Below, piece by piece: positions 22,646 through 34,300 of a stretch of 64,000 nucleotides of DNA. Made by a program: the position numbers and the translations under genes. The notes beneath the pieces are model-generated. The model saw nothing but the letters and a program-made list of their open reading frames with translations, was not told the DNA's origin and made no database searches. The DNA lies in the NCBI GenBank assembly GCA_029448655.1, contig JACCLO010000013.1, positions 372,001-436,000 on the forward strand, in the 5' to 3' direction. This DNA is from Wolfiporia cocos. Its lineage: Eukaryota; Basidiomycota; Agaricomycetes; Polyporales; Phaeolaceae. Within the stretch, counting starts at the first letter, position 1, and every line of letters begins with the position of its first letter.

Positions 22646-25600
22646 ATGCCACCTCGCAGCTCTGCCCCGTCCGAAACCTCGATCCGATTCCCTAGGTCGT
22701 TCAGCAAATTCCGCGCGGTGTCGAATGTCTCATCTGCGTCGAGTAACCTGAGTGGTGGAACGACTATCGTTCCCGAGCGCGGCGACAACGACGCGATAAT
22801 GAAGTCGCAGGGTGCTGGTAAGTCTGCGTACGACCCCGTGCTGAGCTCCTCGAAGACAGGGAGAGGGACCGTGCCAACTGCGGGAGCTAGCCCGCGTCGA
22901 GCAGCCGCTGCCGCGCGTACCGCGTCTGTAAACGATCAGTCTACATCCGACGTATCCTCCACGTTGAGCACGGTGGAGAATGCCCTCTTTCGGCGGACAA
23001 GTCTGCCCCAGGGCGGTGTGCCGTCAATCGCGGCATCACGGCGCACGGTCCGTTCCACTTCAATCTCCCTCTTCGCGCCGGACTCGGATGGCGTAGTCAA
23101 GAAGACACCGACGATGCCACGCACGCGGCTATTATCTACGCCACGGACATCTTCGCCTCAGGGGGACGGAACGAGCCCACCAGCAGAGTCTCCATCGATA
23201 ACACTCACCTCACCGAGCGCTCGGGGCGCGAAGGCACGAATGACCACGCCCAAGACGACACCCCCAAAGGCACAGAGGACAAAGAGCACGTCGCCCTCGG
23301 TGAAGCGTATCAGCGAAGTGGTAGGCGAGAGTCCTCTGCGTGCACTCTCCTTCCCAACGATGGAGGACGATGAAGGCCGTGAGGACGAGCCATTCTCTTT
23401 GTGGGATGGCGACGATATGACATTAGACATGGTCACCGATATCAACGACGGCGACGTCGACGAAGAGGTAGGTCGTATTTGTCTGTCGATGCTCGATGTC
23501 GTGACCATTTCCGCAGATGGAGACGGCGCTGCGAAAGCTGCTCGCCCTGCATTCGCGCAAGGTCCTCCACTACAAGCGCCTCCTCGAGCGCGCGCAGGCA
23601 TCGACTGCCGCGCAACTTCACGCGCTGCATGCCGAGGTGCGCATGCTGCGCGAACGCGAGCGCGAGCGCACCGAGGGGCAAGCGCGCATCGACGCCGTCG
23701 ACCCCGATGCATACTGCACGTGTGGCGGCAAGAAGCGGGCGCAGAAGGACTACTGGAGCGGGTACCGGGGGAGCGAGGACGACGGGATCCGCGGTGAGGT
23801 CGACCTCGCGACGGCATTTGGCGGGAGCGGCGGCGGGAGCTTCAACGAGATCGAGGTGCGGAGGGCGGTGCGCGGGCTCAGTAGGGACGACCGGATGCGA
23901 CTGTGCGTGCGGGTGCATGTTGTGGTACACTGCAGTCTAATTCATGTTCTTTCGTTTCGTGTACAGGATAAGCCTCGTCCTCGACTCGTGCATGCCAGGC
24001 GATATCCGGCTGCAGATCCTGCTGCTCGACAAGTATGCCAAGTCGACGTTTGACATCATCGGCAACCTCGCGCCGGACTTGGTGTTCAAGGTCTTCAGGT
24101 GGCTGAATGTCACCGAGCTCGTCGGAGTAGAGTCTGTACGATGCTTGCAGTAAAGCTTGAGTCTATGTGCACTAATAACAGGATTGTGCAGGTATCGAAA
24201 AAGTGGCAGGAAATGGTGCACATGCCTGCGCTATGGAGATATCACTGCTTGCGACTCACGGCAACAGACCCTATACCGTTGCGGCCGCCAGCGAAGCCAG
24301 AGGGATGGTAAGTTCAATATAGACATGGATTTACCGCAACCGGTCACGAAGTTGCTTGTGCTTGTAGGGAACCGTTGTATCGCTCGTTGCATCACCGCGA
24401 GACCAACTTCCGCAATGCGCTGCCACAGAGCGTACGTTTCCTCAATGGGCATACGAACTACTGCACAACGCTACTGCTGCGTGGTGAGCCTCTTCAAGCA
24501 GATTCTAATGAGGAGACGGTAGCTTATTTAACGGCTATGTAGGAAAACGGCTGATCAGCGGCTCATATGACGAGACGATCCGGTTCTGGGACATTGAGAC
24601 CGGCGAGATGAAGAAGTGTTTGCAGGTGAAGAAACCAGTGAGCTGCGTCGACTTCTTGGCCGAAGAGGGTGACTATTCTGCAATTTGCGAAAGATCTTTG
24701 AACAGTACTGACGTCTGCTTTGTAGAGGTCTTCGTTGTTGGATTTCACGACGTTGGGTAAGAGTGCACGCCACTGTCTGTACACATGTGGGATCCTGAAC
24801 GTCACTTGCTTTAGACGGGTCCACCTCTTCTCCTCAGTCACGTTCGCGCCGCTGCAGCAACTCGCTGGGCACCTCAACGGTATCCGTGCCGTGGCGCTCT
24901 CCTCTAAGAACTTGGTCTCCGCGGGTGCGGACAAAGCACTCGTGTGCTGGGACTGGCGCGCGGGGACAAAGATCGTGCGGTTCGGCCAGCAGACCACCGT
25001 CAGCATCGGTGTCCAGATCATTGGCGGGCAGGAGGGCGAGCGCGTCGTCAGCATCACGATTGATGGCATTGTCCGTGTGTTCTCCATCGGTGCGTTTGTT
25101 ATGTGCTGTCTGGTGGCTCGTGATGCCGATTGCGACTGGTTTCGAACGTTTAGTTCGCCGAGAGATGATCTCTCAGTTCCGGCTGGCAGATTTGGGCGGG
25201 AGCGACCCAGTTCTCAACTCCAAGCTCTTCAATGTCGGGAAAGCACCCGATAACATGCTCCAGTACGGAACAGATTGCGTTGGTATACAACGTATGATGA
25301 AGCTGATGTTCCTTTATAGATGGTTTGCCGCGAAGGGTACACAGATGACGGTTTGTTCATTGCCGCATCTCCTGTTCTGAAACACTGACTGCCGTCCATT
25401 TCCTTAGTGTGCCACGAAGTCTGTGATTCTGCACTTACAATGGACAGAGGAGGACGAACCCATCTCGCCAGGCCCCGAAACCATGCGAGCGCGGTCACCT
25501 CTATCGCCCAGTGGCGCGAGACCGGCATCCCGCCAAGCCGCATCTCCTTCTGTCACGCGCTCCACCTCACTGTCGACGCCTCACCGCCGCATCTCCCTAA

Positions 25601-26382
25601 ACCTCTCAACGTCGCGAAGCCCGCTCCCGCCCGTCTCTATGAAGAACCGTCTCTCGCTGAACACCGGCCTGCCCGGCTCACCAACGCGCGCAGCAAGCCC
25701 CTCGCCGCGCTTGAGCACACCGTCATTATCACCGCTCCATATGCACTTCGGTCGCGCGGCCGTTTTGACTGCGCCGCCGAAGCTCGTAGCGGTGGTCGAG
25801 ACGCCCGACATTGCAGTTGGTGCTGTTGATCCGAAGAAGAGGCGTGTAGTTACTGCGACACGGTTCAGCACCAGAGCGGGGGCGACCCGAACGGTCAGTG
25901 CCAATCCTGCACAGGGCTTAATGACGGCTGATACCTGTGCCCGTTGCTGCAGCTGTACATGTCTACTCATCGCGACAAGACTCAGCGTGCTAAGTCTGCC
26001 GACAGCGAAGACGAGGAGCAGCGGACTTCTCCCCTGTCTCCGGGCACCGACATCGATTCGGATATCACACCCCTCACGGGCGCATGGGCGGCCCTGGCGG
26101 AAGGCGACAGCACCTCTTCTACTGATGTAATGGGCCTCCTGGGTCAGCTGCCGGCCAAATTCCAGGGCCTGGCGACCCCCGAGAAGAACCCGATGTCGAT
26201 GCAGCTTAGTCATGAAGAGGTTGTCGTAGGTTGCGCAGATGGCACAATTTAGTGAGTCGTCTCGCGCTACTTTCATGATCCCTTCTCACACCCCGTACAG
26301 CGTTATGAATTTCGTTGGCTATGACTACCGTAAGGCCGCCGACGCAGCAGAAATGTCTGCCGAGGCGGACTGGGAGCATTAG
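22646..26382 (+). CDS. F-box and WD40 repeat protein
   Basis: Large substrate adaptor of the SCF ubiquitin-ligase type. Exons: 22646-23467, 23517-about 23914, 23967-24135, 24192-24307, 24368-24483, 24543-24668, 24726-24756, 24815-25089, 25154-25262, 25320-25350, 25408-25893, 25953-26251 and 26301-26382; about 1019 residues. The N-terminal ~300 residues are Ser/Thr/Pro-rich and disordered, followed by a coiled coil ([20 protein letters not shown]). The F-box is at about 440-480 ([19 protein letters not shown], ending [16 protein letters not shown]). WD40 blades follow: [48 protein letters not shown] and a final [18 protein letters not shown] long Ser-rich insert separates the last blade. Exon 2 to 3 does not join with a GT donor in phase; a GC donor at 23915 would fix it. 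All other junctions agree. The target protein is unknown. Confidence 0.85.
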
Positions 26383-27005
26383 TCGACTTTGCGCGGGGTT
26401 GTCGATCTTTCTTTGTTTCAAGGACAACTCAGAGTCCTTTCACGCCTCAACAACTCGCTATATGTCGTCCTTAGTCGCATCGCTGTGTCGCACGTTTTCA
26501 ATCGGACTTCTGGACTCAATACCCGTCGAACCACACTCCCTTAGTAATGCCGTACTCGCCTTCGTATTTTCTACCACATATTCGTTTCTAGTATACTCTA
26601 CCAGTGTCGCGATGATTTGAGCGGTTGCGTTTATCCTATCGCCACATCACAAATGCCGTGCCACAGCTGCAGATCATCTCACTAGTCACTCACTGGACGC
26701 CACCTGACATCAGGTGAGCACATCGGATCTACTCCGATCAAATGATCAAATAAACCGACTTCCTCACCACACCGAGATACTATAATTAGCTGATACTGAC
26801 GAGAGTGCATCTGGTAATCATCCCATGAAGAGGTACAAGGATACAGCGTCTCCATTTCAGATCGCGAGCAACTCGTACACATGTTCAAGTTGCTAAGGGC
26901 CCGCAGATCAGTGATATTAGACAGCACCTTAGCCGAGCCATACCGCACGCTGGCGGGATGATAAAAGGACGCTGAATCCTTTCCCAAGCCACATTGTTGA
27001 CCATC
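26383..27005. other. Promoter region of the HET gene
   Basis: About 620 bp without a supported gene. A TATA-like ATAAAAGG lies at 26961-26968, about 40 nt before the HET-domain ATG. Confidence 0.5.
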
Positions 27006-28598
27006 ATGGTGACCGTCACCACCATCTACGAGATCCCACTCCTCAAGCTAAGGGGCCAAGTCATCGACATCACCGAAGCGCCTGCCCATGCCACCCCAGG
27101 CAGATTTCGTCTGGTTGACTGCGAGAAGTTCTCGCAGAACGCGATGTGGACACGGAGTCTGTGCGTTGACGAATTCTCCGAATTCCCTCCCTTCCCTGAC
27201 ATCAAATACGCCGCGGTATCGTATGTCTGGAAGGGAAACCCCGTCCCTAAGAACTCGGATTACTCCTGGGGCAGAATCAATGTAAAAGGTGCTGCAGGTG
27301 ATTCTGACCCAATCGGTATCGCCATACTCGTATACATCTGCCACGCTGCGTGGATTCTGGGCTACAAATATTTGTGGCTTGACAGATTGTGCATCATCCA
27401 GCACGATAAGTACGACAAGGCGATACAAATTAGGAACATGTACTCGGTCTACAGCAACTGCGGTTGCTGCCTAGTTCTCCCGGGAGGAATCCAGCGCCTT
27501 GTACCTCTTCAAGAGGAGACCAACTGGATCACGCGGGCCTGGACACTGCAGGAGGCCATCGCTCCTCCGGAGATCTACGTGTTGTTCGAGTGCTCCGATT
27601 GGAAGGTAGGCCGTCGCAAATGGTCACGGAAGAATGTCCAACAAGTCATCGAGTCCGCCGACATTTGCGCGATTGCCCCGCTCGCAGACATCCTCGCGAA
27701 TTCCATCCCGCTCCCTGGCGCCGAGGGCGCCCGCCCATCTATCATTCGCAGCACTCAGGGCGATGAGGCGTCTGCGGAGAGCGCTAGAGTCCAGTTGCTC
27801 GCCTTGTGGGGTGCTATGATGCTCAAGGGCGCAGCCAGAGAGCAGGCGATATGGAGGAGCTCGCTGATGCGCACATCATCACGTCCTGTCGACATGGTGT
27901 ACAGTATCATGGGTCTATTCGGTGTCACGCTCGACACGCACCGCTACGGCGTGGACGACCGCCTCGATGCGGCTATGGCGCTCGCCCAAGAGACGCTGAA
28001 GACTGGGCGCTTTGCGAATTGGCTCGGGATATCTTCCTTCCTTCCTCCCAGTCGGCACTTCTCCACATTCCCTGAGACACCCCAACCGGTGCTGGTAGGA
28101 AATATTGAGCGGGTTGGATATATCCTCCCAGACAACAGCACGCGGGAGGTTGCCGCACTGATGAACAGGCCATTCGAGGCGGCATGGTGGCTTACAGACA
28201 TACCGAACCCTGCCGAGATGGATGATGCTGGCTACCTCACTCTCTCAAGCCTGAGCTCACCAGTGTCATTTGCGGATCGCAAAAACGCATTCAGACCCGG
28301 AATCGATAATCTGTCCGCTTCAAGCGATGTAATTATCGCTACTGACGGGTCGTCTTGGAGGATCCAGCACGAGCCGCAGGGCGATCGTGCCACATATCTG
28401 GTATATGTAGGCAGACTGTGCCCGTGGGATGATACGATGCACGTCGAAGACACCACTGCGAGGGCGATAGTCGTTGAGGAGCACGCCAAGGGCAGGTTCC
28501 ATCTGAAGGCATGGTGTTGGTTGGGTAATGCCGCGTACATGGACTATATCAAGCGCGACTGGTCGGTGCGAGCGTTCAGTGTTGGTGGACCAGACTAG
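27006..28598 (+). CDS. HET-domain (heterokaryon incompatibility-like) protein
   Basis: Single-exon gene of 530 residues; the ATG at 27006 is the first in frame. The HET domain covers about residues 65-185 with its signature blocks: YAAVSYVWKGNP, YLWLDRLCIIQHDKYDKAIQ, MYSVYSNCGCCLVLPGG and WITRAWTLQEAI. HET proteins trigger cell death after fusion of genetically different hyphae, and basidiomycetes carry many such genes of unproven function. The C-terminal ~300 residues resemble the tail common in agaricomycete HET proteins (FGVTLDTHRYGVDDRLDAAM) but have no named domain. It is the last ordinary gene before the transposon-rich part. The frame is intact. Confidence 0.88.
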   Translation: MVTVTTIYEIPLLKLRGQVIDITEAPAHATPGRFRLVDCEKFSQNAMWTRSLCVDEFSEFPPFPDIKYAAVSYVWKGNPVPKNSDYSWGRINVKGAAGDSDPIGIAILVYICHAAWILGYKYLWLDRLCIIQHDKYDKAIQIRNMYSVYSNCGCCLVLPGGIQRLVPLQEETNWITRAWTLQEAIAPPEIYVLFECSDWKVGRRKWSRKNVQQVIESADICAIAPLADILANSIPLPGAEGARPSIIRSTQGDEASAESARVQLLALWGAMMLKGAAREQAIWRSSLMRTSSRPVDMVYSIMGLFGVTLDTHRYGVDDRLDAAMALAQETLKTGRFANWLGISSFLPPSRHFSTFPETPQPVLVGNIERVGYILPDNSTREVAALMNRPFEAAWWLTDIPNPAEMDDAGYLTLSSLSSPVSFADRKNAFRPGIDNLSASSDVIIATDGSSWRIQHEPQGDRATYLVYVGRLCPWDDTMHVEDTTARAIVVEEHAKGRFHLKAWCWLGNAAYMDYIKRDWSVRAFSVGGPD

Positions 28599-30204
28599 AC
28601 CGCATAGTGAGTGTGTGCATCATACAGCCGTTTATGGTGGCCTGCAATGATCCATCAAACGCGTTGCACAGGATTCTCGATAGTAATCCGTTTAGAAGCT
28701 CCATATGTTGCATAAATTTTGATAGCAGAGCCAATACATCGTTGCTTACAGGAAATAGTGACTAGTTATCTTGATGCATCCGGGGGACAAGGCTATGTAT
28801 GTAAAAAAAACCAGCGACTAACGCGGCTTGCATTTTTAAATGCTGTTTGTGTCCCTGTGAGGTGCAGGACTTCAAGCTTCAGCGCCAGCAGATTACCTTC
28901 TTTATCTATCAAGCTGAATACACGCATATACAGATAACGTATACATTTGCTGTCATAACTGCTGCGTCTCTTTGCTTCTCAGCTAGTAACTTACTAGTCG
29001 AGCGTCGATGCGGTTTTCGTATTAAGACTCATGCTTTATCTCCGTACAGCTATTCGCTCACCGGATAATCCGGCATGTTTACCAAATGGAACATGTAATA
29101 CGACAGAGACCAAGATCAAGTTCGGAGATCATCGATCATCCCTCGGTGATGAACGAGTTATTGGAGCTAGTACAGATTGCGTAGTTGAGGGGTTCGCAAT
29201 ACCGCATGACCAGAGGAGCTATCAGAGAAGGTAAGCTTACCATATACCGACTACGCTTCTCCAGAAACGATGAAGATATTTAATTTGCTGCCTAATCGTA
29301 AATCATATATGTAAATCATAGGTCATTGACTCGCTATCTGACAAAATCTGGCATCCTACGAAAGGCATCGGTGAATCGGATAGAAGTTGCTGAAGTTTGA
29401 TGTGTTGAGGTGCGACCTCCCAGCGGTTCAACGCGCTCAGCCAAGCACTTGAATCGTGCACCCATCTGATGGTCTCCTGTGCCTGATGTAGTCTCCCGGT
29501 ATGTCGACCCGAGGACTTGCGGCAGGCATGAAGCTCTGAATCGATCATAAATTTTGGGCGGTGAGGTCGTTGTGAAAGCTCTTTGTGTTCACAATGCGAT
29601 GCCCTACACAAACAGCGCCTGCATTGTAAAACATCCCAATCAGACGGGAGGACGTTTTAGCTTCGCAAAATCATCGGCTCGGAGCCTGTGGAGGATCTAC
29701 CATCATCAATATCCGGCTATCGAGCGGCCGCATACCGTGTCGGAAAAATCGAGCGCGCGTTGAAACGCGTTGTAATTACTAATAACATAGTTACAATAAT
29801 TAAGGCTTGCAATCCGGTACATACCGTGATAATGAGATTGCAAACTCGGTCAGGTGATTGCGACCACGTTGCAATCACCGCCTGGGCGTTGTCGCAGCCG
29901 GTCTATACAAAGTCGTTGCAAGCGCTAGCGAGCGTTACAATGGCTTGTAATCCTTTAGTACAGTTGCATTAAAAATTGAGGTTAGAACGGGTCTCCAGAT
30001 TGGAAGTATGTTCCCACACCTAGACATACGTTACAAAGGCCGCTTCAATTGGGATTATGTTCCCACGATTACAACTGCATTGTAATCGCTGCAGGCTGAT
30101 CGGACCATTGTAATGCAAGAGGATTCAAAAAATATAAAACATTATGCTCACGTTCGTAACGCTTTCTAATGGTAAGCTTTAACAGAGTTTTTCACTTTTT
30201 ATAG
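28599..30204. other. AT-richer spacer with short repeats
   Basis: No supported gene. The part from about 29760 to 30130 is dotted with short TTGCAATC/TTGTAATC-like words and two GTTCCCAC-containing units (30009, 30059). This composition recurs at 51840-52080 next to the Plavaka gene and may be subterminal repeat of a DNA transposon. A 102-codon minus frame at 29303-29611 has no recognised domain. Confidence 0.4.
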
Positions 30205-30290
30205 TTTACAACTATCAGGATTCGAACTGCGTACCTAGTGCTACAAGACAACGGAGAAACGTACCAGCGTTCCAACTGAGCCATTGGGCC
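30205..30290 (-). repeat. tRNA-like sequence, possible SINE head or tRNA pseudogene
   Basis: On the minus strand an A-box-like TGGCTCAGTTGG (in 30268-30283) is followed about 40 nt later by a B-box-like AGTTCGAATCC (30218-30228), the order and spacing of a RNA polymerase III internal promoter. The 5' end reads GGCCCAA, but the 3' side does not pair with it, so no functional acceptor stem forms. I read this as a tRNA-derived relic, not a working tRNA. Confidence 0.45.
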
Positions 30291-30630
30291 TTTCTTCTAC
30301 ATTCGAAATGAAGATATCAGACACATGCTTCTGACATTTCCATCAAGTTGCAATTCGACTGCAAGTTAGAATAGACGACAGTAATATAATAAGAGACTCA
30401 GAGGACGAGGCGTGTCGTGTCGCAAACAAAAAAAATAGATTGAACGCATCTGCTCGCTCGTCGTGATACAGGAGATCGTATATAATAATATAGTATAGTT
30501 CTTGCGGTACAGACAATCCGATATAATAAAATACTACTATCAATACAATACCCAATTTATCGTTAGCAGCGTGCACAGCCAACGCACTCCAAGCGGGGCT
30601 GAAGCCGCACGTTCTCGAGCCTTCGAGTTC

Positions 30631-30735
30631 ATAACAGTTTCTTGTTCACGTTGTTGACCGGAAGTCGACGCGCAAGACGTGACTGCGTCGCGAGCGAGGG
30701 TGGCGGGAGCGTGCACCGGAGTTAAGGGATGCTCC
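30631..30735 (+). repeat. Left fragment of a tandem repeat split by the Gypsy element
   Basis: Matches 39082-39186 nearly base for base, including GTTGACCGGAAGTCGACGCG and GGAGTTAAGGGATGCTCC, and breaks exactly where the LTR begins. Together with 38729 onward it restores one unit of the tandem array. Confidence 0.8.
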
Positions 30736-31277
30736 TGTTACGGATCGTATATCCGTTCAACGCAAAATAACCAAGTCGAGTTACTTAGCGTATCGAGTAG
30801 CGCACTACTCGTCGGACTCCTCTGAGTCAGAGCGTCGATATACAAGCTGCAGGCTTAATTGCTCAAGCCTTTGAGAACGAGTATAAGATCCTTGAATTCA
30901 ACAAGGTCGAGCTGAGGAACTCGACCGATATTTACATCAGGTTATATACTGCGATCCGTTAATCGGGGTCATAGTGCCTTTGGTACTACTACTATTAAGT
31001 CCGTCGGGCTAACGATATAAGTAATAAAGGAGAAGTGTTGCGGTTGAGCGCAACAAGAGATGAAACGCGGAACTACTGTGGTTGGACACAGAATATCAGC
31101 TAGAACAAGATGCGGACGCAGAGAGTGGGCATAGGGTTGTTATACATGAAACAGGGCCTACGGTTGAGCGGAGGCCCCCTAGAAGTAGAGCGCTGGGTAC
31201 AGCGGTTGAACGCTAAGTCCTCATACACGGTGAGGCGTCAAACGGAATAGTCGAGTGTACCTGGTAGAACTGTAACA
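30736..31277 (-). repeat. 3' LTR of the chromovirus
   Basis: 542 bp, starting TGTTACGG and ending TGTAACA as written on the plus strand. Read side by side with 38182-38723 I found no difference. Confidence 0.93.
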
Positions 31278-31292
31278 TCACCCCCCCCTCAA
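31278..31292 (-). other. Polypurine tract of the chromovirus
   Basis: On the minus strand the sequence TTGAGGGGGGGGTGA abuts the 3' LTR. A purine run in this position primes plus-strand DNA synthesis in LTR elements. Confidence 0.75.
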
Positions 31293-31322
31293 GCCTTCAT
31301 CGCCCTCGATGAAATCCAAGCT

Positions 31323-34300
31323 TCACGGCCACTCAGAGGGCCTCCGGGTCAGGGTCGTTGTATCCCGCATCTGTATCGGGGAGCGGAGGCGTCGGAGGGG
31401 GGATCCATACCTGATATAAGGCGCACTCGCCGACGCGATGTCCTGGCTGCGTGACTCTGCAGGTGGGGCATCTGTAATCGGGACAGTCGAGGACCCAATG
31501 CCAGGGGCTACCACATCGACGACAGGGCTCTTCGGCGGATGGTCGAGGTGGTGAGCGGGCTGAGGGGACGGCGCGAAGATATTCTCCTGATTCGTACCGC
31601 TGGTGGTGGTGGTGGGCCCAGAGACGCTGTCGGAGCCAGGTAGGCAGCTGGTAAAGGGGTTCGTCCCATCCGTCCCTCCCTCGCTCCCATTCCTCCCGGG
31701 TAATGATCTCAACTGATGGAGATCTGTTGCCAGCTCCGTCGCTAGCAGCTGCAGAGGTCGGCGAGGGGGGAGCCCTACCATCGCCCGACCCCTCTCGAAC
31801 TGGGCGTCGTTCATCGTCTCGTGGATGCGGAGGAGGGCGCGCTGATTCTCGAGGTCGAGGTCCTGCGGGGGCGGTCGGTACGGCAGCGTCGCGAGGTACC
31901 ACATGACTGTATTCCATAAAATCGAATGGTTCTGCGATTCGATCCAGCTCGCCGTCGTCGAGTAACCAGGGGGGCATGGCTGGGACAGGGCTTCGCGTTC
32001 GTGGTAAGCGGGGCGGGCCCGCTTCGACTTCTGCGAACGCTCGCCGGATTCGCGATGGTGTCGACGCCCCGAGGTGGTCGATCCACTGGCCGATGCACCG
32101 CCCAAGCCTCTGTCGCTGGAGGAGGGCTGTGCGCTCGAGTTGGACGATTCTCTCTGTGACGTCCTGGTACTGGTCGAATATGTCGGTGAGTTCCTGTACG
32201 AGTTCAAATCGATCGGTCCAGGGGGTCGCCTGCCCGCCGGGGGGGATGTCGGACCTGTGCCAGGTGAGCGCATGTCTGATGCGGACGTGGGCATCCTCCG
32301 AGCAGCCGTAACACCTGCCTGTCTGGTACCCCATGCGGACTGTGAGGGATCGCCGCATCGTCGGGGCAGTAGGTCGCTCGGACGGGCTGGTTGTAGGGAG
32401 TGGCGTCGACATGCTATTTCTTCGACCTGCCGGGCCTTGGTCTTCGTCCTCTTGCTTTTAAACTCCCTGAGGATGTCCGGGGAATTCTTTAAACTGGCTT
32501 CACCTTCCCATGAGTCTTCCGCCGATGGGTAGCCTTTCCAGTGGACGAGGTATTGCTTCCTCCCTCGGTATTGTCGTTGGTTCAGTATGGCTTCGACTTC
32601 ATACTCTGCTTCCCCATCGACTAATTCCGGGGGCGGCTTCATATGATTGGGTCCGTGCACCCTTGTCTCATTGAACGGCTTCAGTAAGGCTGCATGGAAG
32701 ACCGGGTGTACCTTCCATCGCGGTGGTAGGGCTAGTCGATAAGTTACATTCCCAAGCTTTTCAGTGATAGTGAATGGTCCCTCCCTTTTGGGGGCGAGCT
32801 TCCGAGATTCGTATGGGAGGTGGAGGTTCTTGGCATCGAGCCAGACCTTGTCCCCTTTGTCGAATTTAGGGAGGTCTCGTAGGGTCCTCCCTGCCATCCG
32901 CTTCTGCATTAGCTCATGAGCGGTAATTGCCTTTTCTCTTGCTTCTCGCGCGGCTTTTAGTCGGTCAGCTGCTGCTGGTACCTGGGTGGTTTTAACTTCG
33001 TCTGGTAATCCTCTCGGGATGTATCCCATGATTACTTCTGTAGGGGCAGGCCGCCCCTCTGTCCTCCGTGTGTTGTGAGCGAATTCTACATCTGCTAATC
33101 GCGTCGCCCACAGTCTTGGGTCGTTCATACAATATATGCGCAGATAGACTTCGATTTGTTGGTTCATTCTTTCCGTCTGTCCGTCTGTCTGTGGGTGATA
33201 GGCCGTGCTGAGGGCGGACTCGATTCCAAGAACTTTGCAGAGCCCTTGAAAGAGCTTGGACGCGAATTGCGGTCCTCGATCGGATATGATTTTCCGGGGG
33301 AGTCCGTACTTCGAATAGATTTGCCGGTGGAATATGTCAGCTGCCCCTTCGCTGGTGATGGTCTTGCTGCATGGGGTTAGCGATATCGCCTTGGACGACC
33401 CATGATCGACGATGACCATGATCGAGTCATACTTCCCTACCGGGGGAAGGTCCGTGATGAAGTCAACTGAGCATTGTGAAAAGGGGAGGGCATCCTTTTT
33501 TGTCGGAATTGGTTGTAGTGGCGGCTTCATCGGGCTTCTGTCGGGTTTCATTTGCTGACATATGGCGCACCCTTTGACGTATTCTGCCACCGTTTTTCGG
33601 AGATCAGGCCACCAGAAGTGTTCCTGTACTTTTAGCGTCGTCCCCCAGATTCCGGGGTGACCTGCTGCGATTGGATCGTGATATCTAGAGACCACATCCC
33701 TCCTCAGGGCAGGGTCTCTGGGAACATACATTCGTCCTTTGTACAAGAGGACTCCTTCGCTGGACTGCCAGTCTTCCATTGCTGTCCTCAAAGGGGCAGT
33801 CTCTCCTTGTTCCAGGGCGCGGAGAGCCTGTTCCGCAATCGGGTCGAAAGGCTTCGCGATCTTGATCCGATCGATGATCGGTATCTCGATGGCGTGGACA
33901 AACAGTTCATCGGGTAACATGAGGATGTTTTCGTTGTCATGTTCCGAGTCGTTTAGGTTCAGGAGACGCGAGAGAGTATCTGCCATTATTAATTTCTTTC
34001 CGGGTACGTGCTGTAGGCGGATGTCGAACTGGGACAGCAGGAGGTGCCATCTTGCCTGTCGCCGATTCAACCTCTGGGCGCTTCGCCAATATGTAAGGTT
34101 CTGGTGATCGCTTCTGATCAGAATCTGGTGGGGTGCTCCTTCTAGAAGGTGGCGCCATTCTTCAAGAGCGCGGACTATTCCGAGAAGTTCCCGATCGTAG
34201 ATTTCATAGTTTCGTTCCGCTGCGGTTAGAGATTGAGAGAGGTAGCCTACTGGCCGTTCGTTCCCTTCGTCATCTTTCTGTTTGAGTACCGCCCCAAGGG

